Assembly (NCBI GenBank): GCA_047975265.1
Contig: JBKEDE010000013.1
Location: 1-64,000 of the forward strand
Source of the DNA: UJ101 sp047975265
Lineage (GTDB): Bacteria > Bacteroidota > Bacteroidia > Flavobacteriales > UJ101
Reading direction: 5' to 3'
DNA length: 64,000 bases
The position numbers were made by a program, and so were the translations under genes. The notes under the pieces are model-generated. The model worked only from the letters and a program-made list of their open reading frames with translations, was not told the DNA's origin and ran no database searches. This document shows positions 62,506 through 64,000 of this stretch, in pieces; position 1 is the first letter of the stretch; each line of letters begins with the position of its first letter.

Positions 62506-62531
62506 GGTGATGCTCCAGACATGTTGTTTTT
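62506..62531 (+). repeat. Direct repeat copy 1 (26 bp) after the first small gene
   Basis: GGTGATGCTCCAGACATGTT plus GTTTTT. It matches copy 2 at 62934-62959 in 23 of 26 positions and lies 11 bases after the lipoprotein stop. Read in frame it encodes GDAPDMLF. Confidence 0.75.
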
Positions 62532-62597
62532 GGGATATATACTTGTAAGATACTGATAAACAATTTATAATTAAATAAAATCTAAAGACTATTTAAA

Positions 62598-62930
62598 ATG
62601 ACAAGTTATGTTTTAAAAATTAATACCGAACCAGAGCATTATTCAAAAATTTCAAATATTCTTGGAGTGAGTCCTACAAATAGGAAGGCATTTTGGGAGT
62701 TTTCAATAGATGAAGATAATGATTTGTATACTAATTCAATCAACTGGTTCATGGATTTAATCGAATTGAATTTTAAGAACTTAAAAAATTTAGGAATTAA
62801 AAAAGAACAAATATCATTATGGTTTTACAAGCCCTATCAAGGTGAATGTAGCATGGAATTTTCACCTGAAGAAATGAAAAGGCTATCAGATAATAATATT
62901 ACTTTATGCATAAGTTGTTGGGAACTTTAA
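62598..62930 (+). CDS. DUF4279-like protein (possible immunity protein)
   Basis: A 110-residue soluble protein with no signal peptide. It shows the DUF4279-like pattern: an N-terminal strand, ILGVSPTNRKAFWEFSIDED, a helix around LIELNFKNLKNLGIKKE, and the strand set ISLWFYKPYQGECSMEFSPE followed by EMKRLSDNNITLCISCWEL. DUF4279 proteins frequently sit beside toxin genes as immunity candidates. Here it lies between two copies of a 26-bp repeat. The second begins 3 bases after its stop. Function remains inferred. Confidence 0.65.
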   Translation: MTSYVLKINTEPEHYSKISNILGVSPTNRKAFWEFSIDEDNDLYTNSINWFMDLIELNFKNLKNLGIKKEQISLWFYKPYQGECSMEFSPEEMKRLSDNNITLCISCWEL

Positions 62931-62933
62931 AAG

Positions 62934-62959
62934 GGTCATGCTCCAAACGTGTTGTTTTT
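62934..62959 (+). repeat. Direct repeat copy 2 (26 bp) after the DUF4279-like gene
   Basis: GGTCATGCTCCAAACGTGTT plus GTTTTT. It differs from copy 1 at three positions. In frame it encodes GHAPNVLF and then an open frame of about 45 more codons that runs into the hairpin region, without initiator. Confidence 0.75.
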
Positions 62960-62960
62960 C

Positions 62961-63095
62961 CACCCCTCCCCTAAACCACCTTTCTACAACCCGCATGTAC
63001 AGGGTGTTTGGGAGAGGGTGCTACAGGGCACGTCAGGAAAAAACTTCCGTACGGGAGGAGCAAACGCTCCCTTTAGGAGGAAAAAACCGTAGGAT
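62961..63095. repeat. Hairpin-rich element, GC-rich for this genome
   Basis: CACCCCTCCCCTAAACCACC (62961-62980) pairs imperfectly with GGTGTTTGGGAGAGGGTG (63003-63020). Shorter dyads follow: CTTCCGTACGGGAG around 63044-63057 and GGAGCAAACGCTCC around 63057-63070, then CCTTTAGGAGG. The C/G content is clearly above the surroundings. It may be a dispersed intergenic repeat of Bacteroidota, a structured RNA or a terminator cluster; there is no gene in it. The remaining 63096-63206 is AT-rich with nothing seen. Confidence 0.45.
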
Positions 63096-63206
63096 AGGGG
63101 AAACGTAAAAAAAGAACAGGTTAAAACCACTGATTTGATATAAAATCATAGAATTTTTTATGTAAGTGGAAAAGATAATAGTCAAAACCCAAAAAATCTT
63201 TTTACA

Positions 63207-64000
63207 ATGAAAAAGCATCTCATATTTAGTTTAAGTTTATTACTTTTGGTTTGTTGTAAAGAAAAGTCTATGAACTCAGATACAAAATGGAAAGCTCCTA
63301 AAGCTAAAACGATTCCACATAAAATCACTACTCACGGTCATACTCGATTAGATCCTTATTATTGGATGAATGATCGTGAAAATCCTGAAGTTATAGACTA
63401 TTTAAACCAAGAAAACGATTATCTGAAGAAAGTTTTACAGCATACGGAATCTTTACAGAGTACACTTTTTGAAGAAATGAAAAGCCGAATCAAAGAAGAT
63501 GACGAGAGTGTTCCGTACAAATTAAACGGATATTGGTATAAAGTCCGGTTTGAAAAAGGAAAAGAATATCCGATTTATATCCGTTTTAAAGATTCTTTGC
63601 ACAATCAAGAAGAGATTATGTTTAATGCTAATGAAATGGCGGAAGGACACGATTTCTTTAATTTAGGTGGTATAAAAATAAGTGAGGATAATCGATTGGC
63701 TGCTTTTTCAACGGATACGATTGGACGTAGAATCTATACCTTGCAGTTTAAAAATTTAGATACGGGAGCGATTTTACCTGATACTATTGAAAATACCACG
63801 GGTTCGGCTACGTGGGCAGCGGATAATAAAACCATCTTTTACACGCGGAAAGATGATGCTTTGCGTCCGTTTCAAATATACAAACATGTTCTGGGAACAA
63901 ATCCTTCGGAAGACACTCTGATTTTTCATGAAAAAGACGAAACCTATAATGTAGGTGTTCATAAAACAAAATCTCGAGAGTATATTATGATCTCTTCGCA
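63207..64000 (+). CDS. Oligopeptidase B-like S9 peptidase, lipoprotein (3' cut by window edge)
   Basis: ATG 63207 opens a frame that runs off the right edge with 264 codons visible. The N-terminus is a signal peptide with lipobox LLVCC. The sequence then fits the beta-propeller part of protease II: RLDPYYWMNDRENPEVIDYL, then EEMKSRIKEDDESVPY and YKVRFEKGKEYPIY. Oligopeptidase B cleaves small peptides after basic residues. The catalytic alpha/beta-hydrolase domain lies beyond the window, so activity cannot be confirmed. Upstream is the hairpin element, with no clear promoter. Confidence 0.88.
   Translation, partial: MKKHLIFSLSLLLLVCCKEKSMNSDTKWKAPKAKTIPHKITTHGHTRLDPYYWMNDRENPEVIDYLNQENDYLKKVLQHTESLQSTLFEEMKSRIKEDDESVPYKLNGYWYKVRFEKGKEYPIYIRFKDSLHNQEEIMFNANEMAEGHDFFNLGGIKISEDNRLAAFSTDTIGRRIYTLQFKNLDTGAILPDTIENTTGSATWAADNKTIFYTRKDDALRPFQIYKHVLGTNPSEDTLIFHEKDETYNVGVHKTKSREYIMISS

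Noticed and set aside
63033..63218. Minus-strand 61-codon frame
   Set aside because: It lies across the hairpin element and the start of the peptidase gene; composition is random-like.

Overview
The window is AT-rich bacterial DNA from a member of the Bacteroidota, class Flavobacteriia, most likely Flavobacteriaceae. Pointers are the exosortase F pair (XrtF and its partner), the fused MurF-alanine racemase, the fused isobutyryl-CoA mutase, DUF3822 beside RsmD, DUF4492 ahead of cydA, the complete bat (aerotolerance) operon, lipoproteins with very short signal peptides, the near absence of Shine-Dalgarno sequences, and repeated -7 boxes of the Bacteroidota form TAnnTTTG. I do not name a species.

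Most of the window is ordinary chromosomal housekeeping. 1-8.4 kb: the end of an unknown gene, a frameshifted lipoprotein, an M23 peptidase, a ZIP transporter, gyrB, a saccharopine dehydrogenase-like enzyme, a DUF1232 protein, miaA, a lipoprotein and a small membrane protein. 8.4-19.5 kb: a Na/Pi cotransporter, icmF, the tdk/murF-alr pair, and a hypothetical gene with rsmI and recJ. 19.9-23 kb: a cytochrome bd operon (DUF4492-cydA-cydB plus an unlisted 38-residue membrane peptide). 23-34 kb: an amino-acid-lipid acyltransferase/aspartokinase/GNAT operon, an ECF sigma factor with a tiny partner gene, a methyltransferase, a VanZ-like protein, queG, a truncated DUF3667 gene, alaS, a second M23 peptidase and a MerR regulator. 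34-44 kb: gapA and pfkA divergent from a Nudix-HTH regulator across a palindromic site, a RecD-like helicase, and a hypothetical-DUF3822-rsmD / metallophosphoesterase / truA-ABC exporter block. 44-50.5 kb: a lipoprotein, an orphan DppB-type permease, a decayed response-regulator fragment, acs, galE with the XrtF pair, and tRNA-Phe. 50.6-52.3 kb: sufS and a SpoU methyltransferase. 52.3-61.1 kb: the reverse-strand operon moxR-DUF58-batX-batA-batB-batC-batD-batE.

The last 3 kb before the final gene (61.3-63.1 kb) is different. It holds a truncated IS3-family transposase, the orphan 3' end of an open frame, a frameshifted lipoprotein overlapping it, a DUF4279 protein, a 26-bp repeat placed just after each of those two small genes, and a hairpin-rich stretch. 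This looks like the wreck of a polymorphic-toxin locus with orphan toxin-immunity cassettes, and it is the most interesting accessory region. The window ends inside an oligopeptidase B-like lipoprotein gene. No CRISPR array, prophage or rRNA operon was seen.

Start codons were checked against the bases. Several genes appear to use TTG (murF-alr, truA, the DUF58 gene, the permease at 44420), while for others a downstream ATG was preferred over an upstream TTG.
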